Assembly: GCA_948468045.1 (NCBI GenBank)
Contig: CAOKGO010000011.1
Location: 1 to 50,916, forward strand
Source: an uncultured Clostridium sp.
Lineage (GTDB): Bacteria > Bacillota > Clostridia > TANB77 > CAG-508
Reading direction: 5' to 3'
DNA length: 50,916 nucleotides
The translations under genes were made by a program, and so were the position numbers. Shown in pieces: positions 1 through 11,848 of the stretch. Every line of letters starts with the position of its first letter. Position 1 is the stretch's first letter. Under the pieces are notes generated by a model. The model ran no database searches, was not told the origin of the DNA, and saw only the letters and a program-made list of their open reading frames with translations.

Positions 1-1
1 T

Positions 2-103
2 GATGTCTTCTTTGGAATTTTACATTCCTCAGATGCCAGGCGAAAACGAGTCGCATATAGGATTGCGAGCTGGTTATTAGAAAGTGTGAAAATTTTAAAA
101 TAA
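2..103 (+). CDS. C-terminal fragment of an unknown protein, cut by the window start
   Basis: An open frame runs in from the left edge for 33 codons and ends at TAA (101-103). The peptide is rich in Arg and contains SSDARRKRVAYRIASWLLE. Its CGA and AGG codons and higher GC differ from the AT-rich genes to the right. That fits cargo of the mobile element that follows, but I do not recognise the family and it could be a chance frame. Confidence 0.3.
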   Translation, partial: DVFFGILHSSDARRKRVAYRIASWLLESVKILK

Positions 104-159
104 TAATAGTAAACTTGTCCAGTATTTATAAGTAATTAGAAAGCCATGAGTGCAAAGTT

Positions 160-480
160 CAATATTCTATTTACATACACACTATAAAATGAGTACATAT
201 TGAAAACTCAAATTTTGTTTGAGCTTATTAAATTTGTATTCATGTAGGTAAATAGAGTATTGGTATATCGCTTATGGTCTTTTTGTTGTGTATGAATTTC
301 TGCCCTCTCTATTTATGCAGAAACAAAAAGAGCTTAACAATTTATTTTTGGTATGTAAATAAATTGTTAAGATAGGCAAAAGAATGAATATATGAACGGT
401 ATTAAATATATTCTTTTGCTTTGGCGAAGCCAAACATAAATTATCTATCGTAAGATTAGATAATTTATGAGCCCTCCGCA
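160..480. other. Dense run of inverted repeats upstream of oriT
   Basis: No supported gene lies here. The stretch holds consecutive stem-loops. The clearest is a perfect 15-bp stem with arms 333-347 and 357-371. Others are an imperfect stem around 377-421 and an 11-bp stem (ATAAATTATCT against its complement) near 436-468. Together with the oriT hairpins the region is structured almost end to end. It could be part of the transfer origin, a single-strand initiation site or a structured transcript. An 84-codon reverse ORF crosses it (272-526), but its sequence is simply the stems and I do not call it. Confidence 0.5.
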
Positions 481-485
481 AGGAG

Positions 486-2164
<1,679 letters not shown>

Positions 2165-2255
2165 GAATCACTTGCACTATAAAAACGAATATGGTATTAT
2201 GTGAACACTACAAATTAAAACTTTGTAACACTTTATATCTTATTCGGCTGTCTAA

Positions 2256-3941
<1,686 letters not shown>

Positions 3942-3969
3942 CCTTTAAACTATACTGCTATAAAACCTA

Positions 3970-4012
3970 AAGGAGTACTTTTCAATAATTGTCCTTATTG
4001 AAAGTACTCCTT
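3970..4012 (+). terminator. Intrinsic terminator after the serine recombinase
   Basis: The arms AAGGAGTACTTTTCAATAA (3970-3988) and TTATTGAAAGTACTCCTT (3995-4012) pair with one bulged T around a 6-nt loop. A T-rich run follows from about 4015. Confidence 0.8.
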
Positions 4013-4038
4013 GGTATTGTTTTTTTCAGCTATATCAA

Positions 4039-4067
4039 TTGAAAAATCAATTTTAATATGTTATAAT
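4039..4067 (+). promoter_or_regulatory. Sigma-A promoter of yqeK
   Basis: TTGAAA (4039-4044) and TATAAT (4062-4067) are separated by 17 nt and lie 30 nt upstream of the yqeK start. Confidence 0.75.
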
Positions 4068-4097
4068 ATGTTTACTTAAAATCCGAGGAGACGTGTT

Positions 4098-4703
4098 ATG
4101 TTAGAAATAACAATTGAAAACGCTTATAAAATTTTAAAAAAATACTTAGAATGTTCAAATCCTAACAAATTCGAACATTCTATTCGTGTTGCTGGAACTT
4201 GCAAAATGCTTGCAAAAAAATGGTGCTCCTCTAAAGAATTCGTAGAAACTGCCATCATTTGTGGTTTATTACATGATATTGGAAAATCTATAAGTGAAGA
4301 AAAAATGCTAAGTTTATGTTTGCAAAAAAATCTGCCTTTATATGACTTTGAACTTTTTGAAACTCCAAAAGCGCTTCATGGTAAAGTAGGAGCTATACTT
4401 TTTGAATCTGAGTTTAATAATAAAGATATAAAAAAATTTAATGCAATTTCTCATGCCATATCATCACATACAGCTGGAAATGAAACTATGAATCTTTTAG
4501 ATAAAATAACCTTTATCGCAGATAATATTGAACCAAAAAAAGATGAAGAACTTTTTAATCTTATAAAACATGACAATACAAATTCTCCTAACAAATATAT
4601 AAAAATGATAATTAAAAAGAAAATTAAACGTGCTAAAGAAAACAATAGAGTGTTTAACCCTTTATTAAAATGCACTAAAAAATCTCTTAGAGATGAAAGA
4701 TAA
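4098..4703 (+). CDS. yqeK: YqeK-like HD-domain hydrolase (diadenosine tetraphosphate hydrolase family)
   Basis: This 201-residue HD-superfamily protein matches YqeK, which in other Firmicutes hydrolyses Ap4A symmetrically to ADP. Metal-binding residues are visible in order: His in FEHSIRVA, the HD pair in LLHDIGK, His in ALHGKVGA, His in ISSHTAG and Asp in ITFIADNIEP. The last motif is characteristic of YqeK rather than other HD proteins. It has its own promoter and AGGAG 7 nt before the ATG. In many Firmicutes yqeK sits next to nadD and rsfS; neither is here. It converges with bofA, whose stop lies 5 nt beyond its end. Confidence 0.85.
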   Translation: MLEITIENAYKILKKYLECSNPNKFEHSIRVAGTCKMLAKKWCSSKEFVETAIICGLLHDIGKSISEEKMLSLCLQKNLPLYDFELFETPKALHGKVGAILFESEFNNKDIKKFNAISHAISSHTAGNETMNLLDKITFIADNIEPKKDEELFNLIKHDNTNSPNKYIKMIIKKKIKRAKENNRVFNPLLKCTKKSLRDER

Positions 4704-4707
4704 GTTA

Positions 4708-4969
4708 TCACCCTATCAATAACTTAATAACAATCAAACAAACTGCTCCTGGCAAACCTAATAAACCGTATCAAAATACTAGTAAAAAAATTTAAACCAA
4801 TATGAAAACCAAAAGTTGAACCTACTAAATTTATTACAAAAATAGTTATTCCACCTAAAATAGAATTAAAAATCAATTTTAATATTTTTTTAAGAGGTAA
4901 AATAAAAATTCTACCAAATACAAAAATAAAACAAATACAAGCTAAAAAAGTAATAATATTAGTATCCAA
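4708..4969 (-). CDS. bofA: Pro-sigma-K processing inhibitor BofA, read through a +1 shift at CGG
   Basis: BofA is a small forespore-membrane protein that restrains the SpoIVFB protease and so times sigma-K activation. The first part contains two membrane segments and the family block ILKLIFNSILGG. In the starting frame the protein goes off-family after SILI at an in-phase CGG (4768-4766). Skipping the C restores GLLGLPGAVCLIVIKLLIG and a stop at 4710-4708, giving 86 residues, the usual length. I chose the TTG at 4969 because AGGAG lies at a proper distance; a TTG at 4978 abuts the AGGAG. It follows yaaL as in many Firmicutes, although recR is absent. The frame change is directly visible. Recoding rather than mutation is inferred from the same pattern elsewhere. 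Confidence 0.82.
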
Positions 4970-5044
4970 TTTTCTCAACTCCTAAACGATTTCACATTTG
5001 TAATACCATTTATATGTTTCAAATTGGACAAATATAACCTATAA

Positions 5045-5329
5045 TTACCCTGCTTCTTCTCTTAGCAAAGTAAATTTTATATCATTAACCATATCTACTT
5101 CTATTCCTTTTAGCTTAGCAAGTTTGATTAAATAATCTAATTTTGCTTGATTAGCTTTTATCTGATACGTATAATAATCCACTAATTCGTCTTGTGCATA
5201 TTCAAAATTACGGTTCGCAATTTTTAAATCTTCTCTTGTTTTTATAATACTTTTTATTAATTCTGCTTCTTTTTCTATTTCTGTCTTTTCTATAATTTTC
5301 TCTTCCCTCACATAAAAATCATTTTGCAT
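5045..5329 (-). CDS. yaaL: YaaL-like DUF2508 protein
   Basis: A 94-residue, highly charged helical protein. The central block (EKEAELIKSIIKTREDLKIA, then FEYAQDELVDYYTYQIKA) matches the DUF2508/YaaL family, whose role is unknown. The ATG has AAAGGG about 10 nt upstream. It lies 75 nt upstream of bofA on the same strand, the conserved yaaL-bofA order, which supports both calls. An AAC|CGT pair near codon 40 shows ordinary CGT use. Confidence 0.8.
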   Translation of the reverse strand: MQNDFYVREEKIIEKTEIEKEAELIKSIIKTREDLKIANRNFEYAQDELVDYYTYQIKANQAKLDYLIKLAKLKGIEVDMVNDIKFTLLREEAG

Positions 5330-5495
5330 TTTTTATCATCCCTTTCATAAAGCATTCTATCAAATTTTAAAGTCAAAATCATAATTATTTATAGGCTTTT
5401 ACTATCTTTTTCCTTATTATATTCAAATTTCCAATTTTTATTCAGTTTGGGTTTTATTGCAAATAATAAAAATTTAATTAATTTGCCGAAAACTC

Positions 5496-5524
5496 TTGTT
5501 TTTTTCACCATTTTGTAGGATAAT
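5496..5524 (+). promoter_or_regulatory. Probable promoter of the coupling-protein gene
   Basis: TTGTTT (5496-5501) and GATAAT (5519-5524) are separated by 17 nt, 38 nt upstream of the start at 5563. Confidence 0.5.
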
Positions 5525-5562
5525 ATATATGTATAATTATAATTTAGAGAGGAACTTTTTTA

Positions 5563-7896
5563 ATGAAATATATAGATAAATTTTTAAAAAAATTAAACAC
5601 TGATAGAAACACTTTTGCAACTTATCTATTAACATTAATTACTGCCTATATCGTAGTAGATAGAATTGCAGAAATGTTATTAATGATATTTACTGGTGCT
5701 TCATATTCTTACTGGGGACCTATTCAATATACTTTGGCTTTAGCATGTCCATGTTTTGCATTTATGTTTTGTCCAAAATCAAAATTTGCAAAAACTAAAG
5801 GTTATAAAGAAACACTATTCTATGTTTTTATAACTGCTTTTTATATAATTGCTATATCAATGTTCACACAATGGATTAATAGAGGAGCATGGCTCTTACT
5901 TTTATCTGTTCCAAATTATACAGAACTAATTACAGACTTCTCTGACTTAGTAAAACCAGCACTTATTAACATATCATTATACTTCCCACTAGTCACAATA
6001 TATCCTTTTTTCAAATGGCTTTACTTTGGTATTAAAGATGACCCACTTAAAGTTCGTTCTATTTGGGATTTTTATGGATTTGATATATCTAATAAAAAAG
6101 ATAAACATGGTCCATATACTTGTGAAGTATTTATGTGTATGGATGACGACTACCATAGAACTGTTATGATGCCAGAAACTGCAAGATATCAATCTTTATT
6201 GGTTTGTGGTGGTTCTGGAACTGGTAAAACTGCTTTAATAATCGAACCACTTATTGCTAAAGATATTGAAAGAAAAAACTTTTTTAGAGAAGCATCAAAA
6301 GAATTAGGTTTTACTGCTTTAAAAACAGGAATTGCTACATTAAACAGACCTTACAATAATGACTATCTAAATAAAAACTTTAACCTAAATATGCTAACAC
6401 CAGTAGCTGGAAAAGAAAACTTATTTAATACATATTTAAAGAAAATGATTTTAGGTACAATTAATGGAGAAAATATTTACCGTGACTTAGGTCTTACAAT
6501 AATGGCTCCTGACTACGAAATTATTAGCCACATGACTGATGTTTGTAAAAATTTTGATATGGAATATGAAATAATTGACCCTGAAAATAATAGCTCAGTT
6601 GGACTAAATCCTTTTATATATGAAGATCCATCAAAAATTGCAGTTACAATAACATCTGTTTTAAAAGCTATGTTTGTTGTATCACATGATGACCCAGAAG
6701 AAGCTTATAGAAGTGACATATCTACACAAGCTATTGAAAATGTTACCATCTTACTAAAAGAAATATATCCAAAAATGAATGATGGTGCACTTCCTACTAT
6801 GGAAGATTTACTTAAATTATTCACCAATTTTGAACTAATTGAAAAAATGTGTGAAATTATGGCACATGATGAAGAATTAAAAGAAAAATACTCTATTCAA
6901 CTTACTTACTTTAAAAAACACTTCTATCATGATGCACCTGGTAAAAGAGAAATTGAAAAATATATTTATACATCTGTTAGCCAATTAGACAACTTACTTA
7001 GAATTCCAGGAATCAAGCCAATCTTATGTAATAGACATCATAACATAAACTTTGATAAATCTTTAGCAGAAGGAAAAATAATATTCATCTGTACAAGACG
7101 TGGTGATTTAGGAGCTGCTGGACACAAGGCATTTGGATTATTCTACTTAATATCTATGCAAGATGCTGTTCTAAGGCGTCCTGGTATTACAGACACACGT
7201 ATTCCTCACTTCTTATATGTAGATGAATTTGCTGATTTTGTTGGTAGAGCTGTTGAGCCTATGTTCACTTTGTATAGAAAATTCAAAGTAGGTTGTACAA
7301 TATCTATTCAAAGTATATCACAATTAGAATTACATGGGCAAAAAGAAAACTATAAATCTCTTGTTTTATCTAACTGTGCTAACAAGATATTCACTGGAAG
7401 TGCTGAATATAGTGAATGCGAATATTGGTGTAACGAATTTGGTACACATAGGGAATGGACTTACACCAACAGTATTGATACTGAAAAAGTAAAATACGAC
7501 TCTAAGTATGGTGGTGTAAAATGGGCATATGTAACAACAATTCCAATTGGAAAACTACAAGCTTTAACCTTAAAAAAATGTGGTTATAGAATTATGGGTG
7601 ACAATGGATTTTTACAAGCAGGTGTTGGTCTGTTTGACTTCTTACCAGCAAAATACAAAGAACCTCAAAAGCTTAAAACATTTGACTTTGGTAAATATTC
7701 TGACGGAGTCACAACATCAACTGAAGACAACAACAATAATAGCCATCAAAAGAAATTTGACTTAAAAAATATTGACTTTAAAGACGAAAAAGATGAATTT
7801 GACCCAATTCAAACAGATTCAACAGACTCTAAATATTTATTTAATAATGAAGATGCAATAATTGTCAATTTTAAAAAAGGAGACACAAATCAATAG
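5563..7896 (+). CDS. VirD4/TraG-like type IV coupling ATPase
   Basis: This 777-residue membrane ATPase belongs to the VirD4/TraG family. These proteins dock relaxase-DNA complexes at a type IV secretion channel. Several hydrophobic segments occupy the first 160 residues. Walker A is GGSGTGKT near residues 215-222. Walker B is HFLYVDEFADF near residue 548. The block TISIQSISQLE with SNCANKIFTGSAE matches the TraG/TraM-recognition C-terminal domain. The tail (from about 705) is acidic and low-complexity. GAGAGG lies 10 nt before the ATG and a strong terminator follows the stop. No other secretion-system gene is in the window, so it is an orphan here. It might serve the neighbouring MobV element or a distant system. 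No in-phase CGG is present; GAC|GGA near 7702-7707 is read normally. Confidence 0.87.
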   Translation: MKYIDKFLKKLNTDRNTFATYLLTLITAYIVVDRIAEMLLMIFTGASYSYWGPIQYTLALACPCFAFMFCPKSKFAKTKGYKETLFYVFITAFYIIAISMFTQWINRGAWLLLLSVPNYTELITDFSDLVKPALINISLYFPLVTIYPFFKWLYFGIKDDPLKVRSIWDFYGFDISNKKDKHGPYTCEVFMCMDDDYHRTVMMPETARYQSLLVCGGSGTGKTALIIEPLIAKDIERKNFFREASKELGFTALKTGIATLNRPYNNDYLNKNFNLNMLTPVAGKENLFNTYLKKMILGTINGENIYRDLGLTIMAPDYEIISHMTDVCKNFDMEYEIIDPENNSSVGLNPFIYEDPSKIAVTITSVLKAMFVVSHDDPEEAYRSDISTQAIENVTILLKEIYPKMNDGALPTMEDLLKLFTNFELIEKMCEIMAHDEELKEKYSIQLTYFKKHFYHDAPGKREIEKYIYTSVSQLDNLLRIPGIKPILCNRHHNINFDKSLAEGKIIFICTRRGDLGAAGHKAFGLFYLISMQDAVLRRPGITDTRIPHFLYVDEFADFVGRAVEPMFTLYRKFKVGCTISIQSISQLELHGQKENYKSLVLSNCANKIFTGSAEYSECEYWCNEFGTHREWTYTNSIDTEKVKYDSKYGGVKWAYVTTIPIGKLQALTLKKCGYRIMGDNGFLQAGVGLFDFLPAKYKEPQKLKTFDFGKYSDGVTTSTEDNNNNSHQKKFDLKNIDFKDEKDEFDPIQTDSTDSKYLFNNEDAIIVNFKKGDTNQ

Positions 7897-7924
7897 GATT
7901 TGGGGACGGCCCCAAAATCCTATT
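7892..7924 (+). terminator. Terminator made of a GGGGAC palindromic element
   Basis: AATAGGATTTGGGG pairs with CCCCAAAATCCTATT around ACGG, followed by a run of T. The stop codon of the coupling-protein gene lies inside the left arm. A near-identical copy follows pgsA (20509-20542), and a related 31-nt copy is at 7977-8007. Confidence 0.8.
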
Positions 7925-7976
7925 TTTTTTATAACATTAGTATAATCCCTCATCATAGTAAAGTTGTAAAATGAAA

Positions 7977-8007
7977 GTAGGATTTGGGGACCGTCCCCAA
8001 ATCCTAC
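7977..8007. repeat. 31-nt perfect palindrome of the GGATTTGGGGAC family
   Basis: GTAGGATTTGGGGAC is followed by one C and then its exact complement. It lies just past the end of the leftward permease gene and probably terminates it. Confidence 0.75.
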
Positions 8008-8016
8008 AATCTCATT

Positions 8017-8872
8017 CTAAATTTTGAATCCTATAAATTCAATTATAATTCCAGCTATTACACCTATACTAAACAACAATCCTACAATTTGCAAGTTTTG
8101 TTTTATTCCTTTATTAGTTCTAAATAAAACTGCTAGTCCAACACCTGCCCCAACTAATAAACCTGAAATCATAGTTGCAACAGAAATTACATTTTCTAAA
8201 TACATTTGTGTTAATATAACAGATGAAGCACAATTAGGAATTAAACCAATCATTCCTGCAATTAATGGACCTAAAATAGGTTTATTTTGTAAAAAACCTG
8301 AAATGTGCTCTTCCCCTATTAAATAAATTGCTCCATTAATAACTATACTAACTAACAAAATAAACACAAAAATGCTTAAAGTATGCTTTAATGCTGATTT
8401 TATAATCCCATGTTCACAATGACAATGCTCTTTTTCGCATAAATCAATTATCTTCTCTTCTTCTGCTTTTCCTCTATTTTTCAAATTTATCACCAAATCA
8501 ATGATAACCCCTGCAATTATTCCAACTACTAATTTAATTCCTAATATTGCAAAAATCTTTCCTGCTGAAACTGCTTCTGATAAAAAGATTGGCAACATCT
8601 CATCAGAAGTTGAAAGATAAACTGCAATTAAAGTTCCGAATAGTAATTACTCTTGCTGCATATAAATTAGTTGCTGACACTGAGAATCCACATTGTGGAA
8701 AAACACCTAAAATACTTCCTATTAATGGCCCAAATTTCCCGGATTTTTTAATTGCTTTTTTAGTCTTGTCCTTTGTTTTATGTTCAATATATTCCATAAT
8801 TAAATATGTAATAAATAAAAATGGGACTAATTTAATGCTATCTATTATAGCATCTAATAATACATCTATCAT
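8017..8872 (-). CDS. ArsP_2-type multi-spanning permease, putative heavy-metal exporter, +1 shift at CGG
   Basis: Two adjacent reading frames form one membrane protein of 284 residues. The first runs through GVFPQCGFSVSATNLYAARVITI and then meets an in-phase CGG (8638-8636), after which the frame is off-family and soon stops. Passing over the C gives VITIGTLIAVYLSTSDEMLP, which joins directly to the second half. PQCGFS and STSDEMLP are signature blocks of the putative 10-TM exporter family, sometimes labelled manganese or arsenic efflux. The second half carries a His/Cys-rich cytoplasmic loop (CEKEHCHCEHG), as expected for a metal transporter, and a second NCASS block. The substrate is unproven. 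The ATG at 8872 has AGGAAAGGG upstream. Confidence 0.8.
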
Positions 8873-8971
8873 AGCTTTTCCCTTTCCTCTTTTGTTTCCA
8901 TATTATACCATGTATTTAAAAAATATGCAATGGCATGTTCTCTTGGTCTTTTTCGTAAAATTTATGTCGAT

Positions 8972-9003
8972 GTTATAGGAAAATCTATGATTTTTCCTAT
9001 AAC
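8972..9003. repeat. TATAGGAAAA inverted repeat
   Basis: GTTATAGGAAAATC pairs with ATTTTTCCTATAAC around a 4-nt loop. Related copies lie at about 10509-10534 and 20555-20585, with a half copy at 33606-33615, always between genes. Probably a terminator-like dispersed element. Confidence 0.6.
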
Positions 9004-9040
9004 ATTAAAAGGAGCAAAAAGGAAATGTCCCTAATTGCAC

Positions 9041-9517
9041 CTATCTTCTTCTACAACAACCACAGTTATTATTATTGTTATTGCAATTTCCTGTGTTTGG
9101 AACAATATTAATTCTTGCATTTAATCCATCTGAATTGGTAATTTGGTAAGTACATCCATTTTCTGCTATTTCATTACATCCACAACTATTTCCATTGTTT
9201 TGATTATTACTAATCGTTAAAACTCTATTATTACTTCTTTCGTTATCATTGTTATCACAAAAACATGAACTATTACATGAAAGTTTATCAATAAAACGGC
9301 AAATTATACAAGTTATATAAGCTGTTATAAAACTTAAAATAGCATATGTTATAGCTGCAATTAAAAAATTCAAATTATTTACAATAAATGTAACAATTAA
9401 AAATATTGCAAATATTATAGCAGCTACTAAAACTGGACATTTTAGAATTTTTTGCAATGCAATTGAAATTATAATAACTGCAACTGGCAATGCAAAAAAT
9501 ATAAGTAATAAATTCAT
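9041..9517 (-). CDS. Small membrane protein with Cys/Asn-rich tail, DUF2651-like
   Basis: A 158-residue protein. The N-terminal 75 residues contain three hydrophobic segments (LLIFFALPVAVIIISIAL, then a block around VAAIIFAIFLIVTFIV, then AYITCIICRFI). They resemble short DUF2651/YbeF-like membrane proteins. The rest is soluble and rich in Asn and Cys (CNSSCFCDNN, SCGCNE, NNNNNCGCCRRR), suggesting metal binding or a disulfide-rich surface. I do not know its function. A good AAAAGGAGAGAAG precedes the ATG. Confidence 0.6.
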   Translation of the reverse strand: MNLLLIFFALPVAVIIISIALQKILKCPVLVAAIIFAIFLIVTFIVNNLNFLIAAITYAILSFITAYITCIICRFIDKLSCNSSCFCDNNDNERSNNRVLTISNNQNNGNSCGCNEIAENGCTYQITNSDGLNARINIVPNTGNCNNNNNNCGCCRRR

Positions 9518-9652
9518 AACTTCTCTCCTTTTCCTTTTTTACTATATTTTATGCGTTACCAACATTTTTTGTTAATCTAAGTTAATTTTAAGTTAATAAA
9601 ACTATACTAGAACAAACGGAGCATGATTTAAAATTTATTATTTTATGATAAT

Positions 9653-10398
9653 TTATATATCATATTTCACTTCTACTAAATACAATCCTTGTGGCGGCAA
9701 TGTTTTACCAGCTTTCATTCTATCTTTTCCTTTTATAATTTCTACTATTTCTTCTGGTTTAACGTTACCTATTCCTACTTCTACTAACGTTCCACAAATA
9801 ATTCTTACCATATTATATAAAAATCCATTTCCTGTAAGTTCTACCCATATTCTGTCATTTTCTTTTTCAATTATTTCTGCTTTATAAATTGTTCTTACAC
9901 TACTTTTGCTACTTGTTCCACTTGCTTTAAAAGCTTTAAAGTCATGTTCCCCCTCAAAATACTTTATTGCTTGTTTCATTTTTTCTATATCTAATTTCAT
10001 TGGAATATGTGTTTCTAAATTTCGGTAAATTGCAGTTCCCATTTTTGAATTGTTAATTATATAGCGATATGTCTTTTTTTTACATGATAACCTACTATGG
10101 AATTTTTCTTCTACTTCTTCAGCTGATTTTATTAAAATAGATTTTTTTAAATTACTATTTATTGCTATTGCAAATTTTTCAATTGGAATATTTGAATTGG
10201 TTTTAAAATTAGCAACTTGTCCGTAGGGCATGTACTCCACTATCTGTTCTTCCAGATGCACTGAGTTCTACTTCTTCTCCTGTAATTGCTTGAATTGCTT
10301 TTTCTATTGTTCCTTGTATATTTAATTTATTAGGCTGTTTTTGCCAACCGATTAAATTCCTTTCCATCATATTCAATAGTTAGTTTTATATTTCTCAT
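9653..10398 (-). CDS. truA: tRNA pseudouridine synthase A with two +1 CGG shifts
   Basis: TruA makes pseudouridine at tRNA positions 38-40. In the starting frame the protein stops 23 codons in. Two in-phase CGG codons, at 10350-10348 and 10223-10221, restore the family sequence when their C is skipped. The first gives EYDGKEFNGWQKQPNKLN (consensus GWQxQPN). The second gives SGRTDSGVHALGQVANF, which contains the catalytic Asp in GRTDxGVHA. The remainder (ARINIV-type fold, GNGFLYNMVRIICGTLVEVG) is canonical. The result is 247 residues, the usual TruA length. Without both shifts no functional TruA exists in this window. Two independent shifts of the same kind in one gene argue against random decay. 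Confidence 0.9.
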
Positions 10399-10435
10399 AC
10401 TTAATTTATATTCCGCCTTTCCTATATACCAACAA

Positions 10436-10454
10436 AGTCGCCCTTTAGCGACTT
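10436..10454 (-). terminator. Small hairpin between cdaA and truA
   Basis: AGTCGC and GCGACT pair with flanking A and T runs on both strands, so it could stop transcription in either direction. Confidence 0.4.
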
Positions 10455-10547
10455 TTTGTTTTATTAAATGAAAGTTCTTCAGACTTCCTATAATATAAAT
10501 CCATTTCATATAGGAAAATCTTTAATTTCCTATAACTTCAATATGTT

Positions 10548-11438
10548 TTAATTATTATCTTCTTTTACTTTATTTTTTCCTTTTTTTCTTTCTTCTGTAA
10601 ATCTTTTAGTTACAAGATTACTAATTAAAATTTTCTTTAACACATCTTCTCTTACATCTGCAATTAATGTTCCATCTTTTGCTACTGACATTTTTCCTGT
10701 TTCTTCTGATACAATTACAACAATACTATCTGATTCTTTTGATATTCCAATTGCTGCTCTATGCCTTGTTCCTAGTTCTTTTGCAATATCTTTATCATCT
10801 GCTAATGGTAATACACATGCTGCTGATACAATTTTATTTCCTGATATAACGACTGCTCCATCATGTAATGGCGTTTTTGGTTCAAAAATGTTTACTAATA
10901 ATTGTGGTGAAACTTCTGCATTCATTGGAATTCCTGTTGCTATAATATCTTGTATTTTAATGTCTCTTTCCATTACAATTAAAGCTCCTGTTTTGGCTTT
11001 AGAAAGCTCTGTTGCCGCAATTACTATTTTATAAATATCCTCTTTTGTTTTAGTAGATACATCTTTATCAAGCCCAAAAAATTTGGTTAATTTATTTGTT
11101 CCTAATTGCTCAAGTCCTCTTCTTAACTCTGGTTGGAAAATTACAATAATTGCTATAACTCCTAAATTCATAATTCCTGTTAATATCCAATTTAAAATTT
11201 TTAAATTGCACAATCCACTTACCCATGTTGCTATAATCAAAAGAACTATTCCTTTAATTAATTGCCATGCTCTTGAACCTTTTACTATTTTAAAGAAACA
11301 ATATAATAAAAATATAACAATTGCTAAGTCTACTATTAGTGTAATTAATTCTAATGGATTTCCTTGTAATGACTTGATATAAGCTATTATATTATCCTTA
11401 TAGAAATTTTCCCAGTTCATTCCTAAATTTATTATCAA
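10548..11438 (-). CDS. cdaA: Diadenylate cyclase CdaA
   Basis: CdaA is a membrane enzyme that makes cyclic di-AMP from two ATP. The 296-residue protein has three hydrophobic segments in its first 100 residues and then a DAC domain. Visible catalytic blocks are PLHDGAVVI (DGA motif, about residue 191) and GTRHRAAIG (RHR motif, about residue 223), plus FQPELRRGLEQLG before the domain. A charged Lys-rich tail ends the protein. I use TTG at 11438 because AAAGGAG is at ideal spacing; the first ATG is 6 codons further in. In many Firmicutes cdaA is followed by cdaR and glmM; neither is present here. Confidence 0.92.
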   Translation of the reverse strand: MIINLGMNWENFYKDNIIAYIKSLQGNPLELITLIVDLAIVIFLLYCFFKIVKGSRAWQLIKGIVLLIIATWVSGLCNLKILNWILTGIMNLGVIAIIVIFQPELRRGLEQLGTNKLTKFFGLDKDVSTKTKEDIYKIVIAATELSKAKTGALIVMERDIKIQDIIATGIPMNAEVSPQLLVNIFEPKTPLHDGAVVISGNKIVSAACVLPLADDKDIAKELGTRHRAAIGISKESDSIVVIVSEETGKMSVAKDGTLIADVREDVLKKILISNLVTKRFTEERKKGKNKVKEDNN

Positions 11439-11472
11439 TTTTTTTCTCCTTTATATTTCTTTTGTTCTTTTT

Positions 11473-11610
11473 CTAAGCCATTAAAGCAAATACAAGTGAT
11501 GCTCCTGTTCCTGCTACCATTAACAAAGCTAAAATCCCTGCCATGATTTTAACAAATACTTGTCCTTTGTCATATTTTGTTGCTTTTTCTTTAATTTCTT
11601 TATTTTTCAT
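11473..11610 (-). CDS. 45-residue single-span membrane protein
   Basis: A small gene with ATG at 11610, AAAGGG at a suitable distance upstream and TAG at 11475-11473. The product begins with a charged stretch (MKNKEIKEKATKYDKGQ), followed by one hydrophobic helix (IMAGILALLMVAGTGASLVF). It lies 34 nt upstream of cdaA on the same strand. The layout resembles DUF4044-type small proteins, but I cannot assign a family. The ribosome site and amphipathic-then-hydrophobic pattern support its being real. Confidence 0.6.
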   Translation of the reverse strand: MKNKEIKEKATKYDKGQVFVKIMAGILALLMVAGTGASLVFALMA

Positions 11611-11639
11611 TTTATTCACCCTTTCTTAACTTTTAAATA

Positions 11640-11848
11640 TTTCCCACTTATTATTATAACACATTTTATTAAATTTTCAACTATTTAATTTCCTTTTCCT
11701 ATTTCTTCTAAAGCTTTATCTATAATTTATTCTATATTTGTATCTTTTTGAATGAGCATTTAGATATTCAATTTTCGATTTTGCAAGAACTAAAAAATAT
11801 TTTCAGCAATATATGATTCTCTATCTTCTTTTTTCATTATTTTTCCCC
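11640..11848. other. Short intergenic stretch with possible gene remnant
   Basis: No intact gene is seen. On the reverse strand a start near 11839 with a good ribosome site opens MKKEDRESYIAENIF and stops at once. A second frame nearby (LVLAKSKIEYLNAHSKR) is also short. This may be the relic of a small protein. Confidence 0.3.
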
